DNA of 64,000 bases from Nonomuraea spiralis. GTDB taxonomy: Bacteria > Actinomycetota > Actinomycetes > Streptosporangiales > Streptosporangiaceae. Numbering within the stretch: position 1 is the first letter of the stretch; every line of letters begins with the position of its first letter. This document shows positions 60,870-64,000 of this stretch, piece by piece. Under the pieces are notes generated by a model. The model was not told the DNA's origin, searched no databases, and saw only the letters and a list, made by a program, of their open reading frames with translations. The position numbers and the translations under genes were made by a program. Location of the stretch: the NCBI RefSeq assembly GCF_014648435.1, contig NZ_BMRC01000019.1:62001-126000 (forward strand). The letters run 5' to 3'.

Positions 60870-63800
60870 TTAGCTTACCCGCGCGGGCTCCAGAAACATC
60901 GCCTCGACCAGGTCACCGCACCATTTGAGCAGATCGAGGTCACGCAACGGCTGCCCGCCCAGCGGCTTGGTCTTGGGAACCGGCACGAGCAACGTCTCGG
61001 CCGCCTGCTTGTAGATGGCCTTCTTGTACAGCCGGTCGAGCCTGACCTGCTGCGACTCGCGCAGCCGCGCCGGGCCGAACTTGATGTTCTGGCCCTGCAG
61101 CGTGACGTCGGTGAGCCCGGCCGAGCGCGCCCTGATCCGGAAGCGGGCCACCTCCAGCAGGTTCTCCACCTCCACCGGCGGCTTGCCGTAGCGGTCGGTG
61201 AGCTCGTCGCGCACCTCGTCGATGTGGATCGGCGCGATGATGGCCGCGATGCGCTTGTACGCCTCCAGCCGCAGCCGCTCGGAGGTGACGTAGTCGTGCG
61301 GGATGTGGGCGTTGATGGGCAGCTCGACCTTGACGTCCTGCTGCTCCTCCTGGACCTCGGCCCCGGACAGCTTGGCCTTCTGCTCCTGCACGGCCTCGGC
61401 CATCAGGCGTACGTAGAGGTCGAAGCCGACGCCCGCGATGAAGCCCGACTGCTCGGCCCCGAGCACGTTGCCCGCGCCGCGGATCTCCAGGTCCTTCATG
61501 GCGACGTACATGCCCGCGCCCATCTCGGTGTGCTGGGAGATGGTGGCCAGGCGCTCGTGGGCGGTCTCGGTCAGCGGCTTCTCCGGCGGGTAGAGGAAGT
61601 ACGCGTAACCGCGCTCCCTGCCTCGCCCGACCCGGCCCCTGAGCTGGTGGAGCTGCGACAGGCCGTAGTTGTCGGCCCGGTCGACGATCAGCGTGTTGGC
61701 GTTGGGCACGTCGAGGCCGGACTCGACGATCGTGGTGGAGACGAGCAGGTCGTACTCGCGTTCCCAGAAGCCGACCATGATCTTTTCGAGCTGGTGCTCG
61801 TTCATCTGGCCGTGGGCCACCGCGACGCGCGCCTCGGGGACCAGCTCGCGCAGCCGCGCCGCCACCCGGTTGATGGAGGCCACCCGGTTGTGCACGAAGA
61901 AGATCTGGCCGTCGCGCATCAGCTCGCGCCGGATCGCCGCCCCGATCTGCTTCTCCTCGTACGGCCCCACGAACGTGAGGATCGGATGGCGCTCCTCCGG
62001 CGGCGTGAGGATCGTGGACATCTCGCGGATGCCGGTCAGCCCCATCTCCAGCGTGCGCGGGATCGGCGTGGCCGACATGGCCAGGACGTCGACCTGCGTG
62101 CGCAGGTGCTTCATGGCCTCCTTGTGCTCGACGCCGAACCGCTGCTCCTCGTCGATGATGATCAGCCCGAGGTCCTTGAACCTGACCTCCGGGCTGAGCA
62201 GCCGGTGGGTGCCGATGACGACGTCGACCGCGCCCGCCCTGAGCCCCTCCAGGGTGCCCTTGACCTCGCCGTCGGTCTGGAAGCGGGAGATCGGCCTGAT
62301 CGCGATGGGGAAGCTGGAGAAGCGCTCGGTGAAGGTGGACATGTGCTGCTGCACCAGCAGCGTGGTCGGCACCAGCACGGCCACCTGCTTGCCGTCCTGC
62401 ACGGCCTTGAACGCCGCCCGTACCGCGATCTCGGTCTTGCCGTAGCCGACGTCGCCACAGATCAGCCGGTCCATCGGGACGCCGCGCTCCATGTCGCGCT
62501 TGACCTCGTCGATGGCTTCGAGCTGGTCGCCGGTCTCGGCGTAGGGGAAGGCGTCCTCCATCTCGCGCTGCCACGGGGTGTCGGCGCCGAAGGCGTGGCC
62601 GGGCGAGGCCATGCGGGCCGAGTAGAGCCTGATCAGCTCGCCGGCGATCTCCTTGACCGCCTTCTTGGCCCTGGACTTCGCCTTGGCCCAGTCGGCGCCG
62701 CCCATGCGGTTGAGCGTGGGCGCCTCGCCGCCGACGTACCGGGTGACCTCGTCGAGCTGGTCGGTGGGGACGTAGAGGCGGTCGCCCTTGGCGTACTCGA
62801 TGACCAGGTACTCGCGGGTCGCGCCCTGGATCGTGCGCTGGACCATCTCGACGTAGCGGCCGACGCCGTGCTGCTCGTGCACGACGTGGTCGCCGACCTT
62901 GAGCTGGAGCGGGTCGACCATGTTGCGCCGGCGCGAGGGCAGCCGGCGCATGTCCTTCGTGGACGCCTTCTGCCCCACCAGGTCGAGGTGGGTGAGCACG
63001 GCCAGGCCCGGCGTGATGAACCCGTGCTCGATCAGGCCGGTCGAGACGTGCACGACCTTCGGCTCGGGCGCCTTGTCCACGGACTGCCGCAGCCTGGCGG
63101 GCACGTCGACGCCCTTGAGCAGCTCGACCATGCGCTCGGCCGGACCGTGGCCCTCGCTGAGCAGTACGACCGCCTTGTCCTCGGCCAGCCAGCCCTTGAT
63201 GTCGGCCAGCGCCTTGGCTGTGTCGCCCCGGTACGCCTCGGAGTCCTGGGCGTCGAGCTCGACGCCGTTGCCGAACGGCGCCATCGTCCACCACGGCAGG
63301 CCCAGCGCGTCGGCGTGGCCGCGGACCTCCTCCAGCGTGCGGAAGGCCGCCGCGCCCAGGTCGATCGGCGCCTCGCCACCGGCCGCCGCGTTGATCCAGG
63401 ACGCCTCCAGGAACTCCTGCGAGGTGCGTACGAGCTCTTCCGCCCTGCCCCTGATGCGCTCGGGATCGCACACGAACACCGCCGACCTGACCGGCAGGTG
63501 GTCGAGCAGCAGGTCCATCTCCCCGGCCAGCACCGGCGCGAACGCCTCCATGCCCTCGACCGCGGCGCCCTCGGCGAGCTGGTCGAGCACCTCGGAGAGA
63601 GAGGGGTGCTCCTGCGCCAGCTCCCGCGCCCGCTCCCGGACCTCGCCGGTCAGCAGCAGCTCGCGGCACGGCGGCGCGAACAGGCCGTCCTCGGCCGCCT
63701 CCAGCGAACGCTGGTCGGCCACCTTGAACCAGCGGATCTCCTCGACCGTGTCGCCCCAGAACTCCAGCCGCAGCGGATGCTCCTCGGTGGGCGGGAACAC

Positions 63801-64000
63801 GTCGAGCAGCCCGCCGCGCACGGCCACCTCGCCGCGCTTCTCCACCATGTCGACCCGGTGGTAGCCGTTGGTGACCAGCCGCTCGACCACCTCGTCGAGG
63901 TCGGCGTCGTCGCCCGCCTTCAGCCTGATCGGCTCCAGGTCGCCGAGCCCCTTGACGATGGGCTGGAGCAGCGCCCTGACCGGGGCCACCACCACGCCGA
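60870..64000 (-). CDS. mfd: Transcription-repair coupling factor Mfd, N-terminus cut by window
   Basis: At least 1041 residues of Mfd are present; the N-terminal about 130 lie beyond the right edge. It is an ATP-dependent translocase that removes stalled RNA polymerase and recruits UvrA. Visible parts: UvrB-homology region (RGGLLDVFPPTEEHPLRLEF), the RNA-polymerase-interacting domain (LKVGDHVVHEQHGVGRYVEM), Walker A ICGDVGYGKTEIAVRAAFK, DEEQRFG, SATPIPRTLEMGL and the helicase C-domain with TTIVESGLDVPNANTLIVDR. The stop is 29 bases before the SurA-like gene. Confidence 0.97.
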   Translation of the reverse strand, partial: GVVVAPVRALLQPIVKGLGDLEPIRLKAGDDADLDEVVERLVTNGYHRVDMVEKRGEVAVRGGLLDVFPPTEEHPLRLEFWGDTVEEIRWFKVADQRSLEAAEDGLFAPPCRELLLTGEVRERARELAQEHPSLSEVLDQLAEGAAVEGMEAFAPVLAGEMDLLLDHLPVRSAVFVCDPERIRGRAEELVRTSQEFLEASWINAAAGGEAPIDLGAAAFRTLEEVRGHADALGLPWWTMAPFGNGVELDAQDSEAYRGDTAKALADIKGWLAEDKAVVLLSEGHGPAERMVELLKGVDVPARLRQSVDKAPEPKVVHVSTGLIEHGFITPGLAVLTHLDLVGQKASTKDMRRLPSRRRNMVDPLQLKVGDHVVHEQHGVGRYVEMVQRTIQGATREYLVIEYAKGDRLYVPTDQLDEVTRYVGGEAPTLNRMGGADWAKAKSRAKKAVKEIAGELIRLYSARMASPGHAFGADTPWQREMEDAFPYAETGDQLEAIDEVKRDMERGVPMDRLICGDVGYGKTEIAVRAAFKAVQDGKQVAVLVPTTLLVQQHMSTFTERFSSFPIAIRPISRFQTDGEVKGTLEGLRAGAVDVVIGTHRLLSPEVRFKDLGLIIIDEEQRFGVEHKEAMKHLRTQVDVLAMSATPIPRTLEMGLTGIREMSTILTPPEERHPILTFVGPYEEKQIGAAIRRELMRDGQIFFVHNRVASINRVAARLRELVPEARVAVAHGQMNEHQLEKIMVGFWEREYDLLVSTTIVESGLDVPNANTLIVDRADNYGLSQLHQLRGRVGRGRERGYAYFLYPPEKPLTETAHERLATISQHTEMGAGMYVAMKDLEIRGAGNVLGAEQSGFIAGVGFDLYVRLMAEAVQEQKAKLSGAEVQEEQQDVKVELPINAHIPHDYVTSERLRLEAYKRIAAIIAPIHIDEVRDELTDRYGKPPVEVENLLEVARFRIRARSAGLTDVTLQGQNIKFGPARLRESQQVRLDRLYKKAIYKQAAETLLVPVPKTKPLGGQPLRDLDLLKWCGDLVEAMFLEPARVS

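Overview
This is a high-GC actinobacterial chromosome segment. The presence of mca (mycothiol conjugate amidase), GTP-type PEPCK, frequent GTG starts, a SARP/AfsR-type regulator and large lipoprotein and membrane-protein content point to a filamentous actinomycete. Streptosporangiaceae (Nonomuraea-like) is my best guess, but that assignment is inference. Much of the backbone follows an order known from Mycobacterium tuberculosis: greA, a DUF4307 protein, mca, a small membrane protein and a DUF255 protein match Rv1080c-Rv1084. A thiolase, an SGNH hydrolase, CBS and metB match Rv1074c-Rv1079, and mfd-mazG-lipoprotein-eno-divIC-DUF501-ppx match Rv1020-Rv1026. No insertion sequence, integrase, prophage or CRISPR array is visible.

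Layout. 1-2.5 kb: end of a two-component system (OmpR-type regulator, kinase, lipoprotein; four-base overlaps). 2.5-7.2 kb: PIN-PhoH ATPase, cis-prenyltransferase, and a small catabolic-looking pair (CrtC-like barrel, amidohydrolase) behind a LacI-like palindrome. 7.2-9.3 kb: a compact operon of a membrane protein with a Cys/Gly-rich C-terminal tail, a DUF692/MNIO iron enzyme and a short partner; this looks like a peptide-modification system. 9.4-13.8 kb: pckG behind three tandem GntR/DasR-type boxes, a ribbon-helix-helix-like protein with an operator at its start codon, an NlpC/P60 hydrolase and greA. 13.9-25.9 kb: DUF4307/mca divergon, DUF255 protein, class A PBP, Lrp-hppD divergon, M1 peptidase lipoprotein and an ECF sigma operon.

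25.9-36.4 kb: FIST sensor plus ROK kinase, a MoxR-like AAA/VWA pair enclosing a secreted duplicated-domain protein, small membrane proteins, metB and an orphan NarL-type kinase. 36.3-46.3 kb: a 1054-residue SARP-NB-ARC-TPR regulator divergent from an imine-reductase-like gene, then CBS, SGNH hydrolase, a PQQ-propeller lipoprotein, thiolase and a PPOX-fold protein. 46.5-53.9 kb: Bax-inhibitor-like protein; a translation-flavoured cluster of an ACT protein, an altered peptide deformylase homologue and an unusual class I tRNA with anticodon UAA; NDH-2 with a textbook Rex operator; family 5 uracil-DNA glycosylase; a PadR/HAAS pair; a secreted four-repeat Ig-like protein. 54-64 kb: the conserved ppx, DUF501, divIC, eno, Ser/Thr kinase, mazG, SurA-like lipoprotein and mfd block, with mfd running off the right edge.

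The two most unusual items are the DUF692/Cys-tail operon and the UAA-anticodon class I tRNA. TTA codons are very rare here. I found three in frame, one of them in the gene for the Cys-tail membrane protein.
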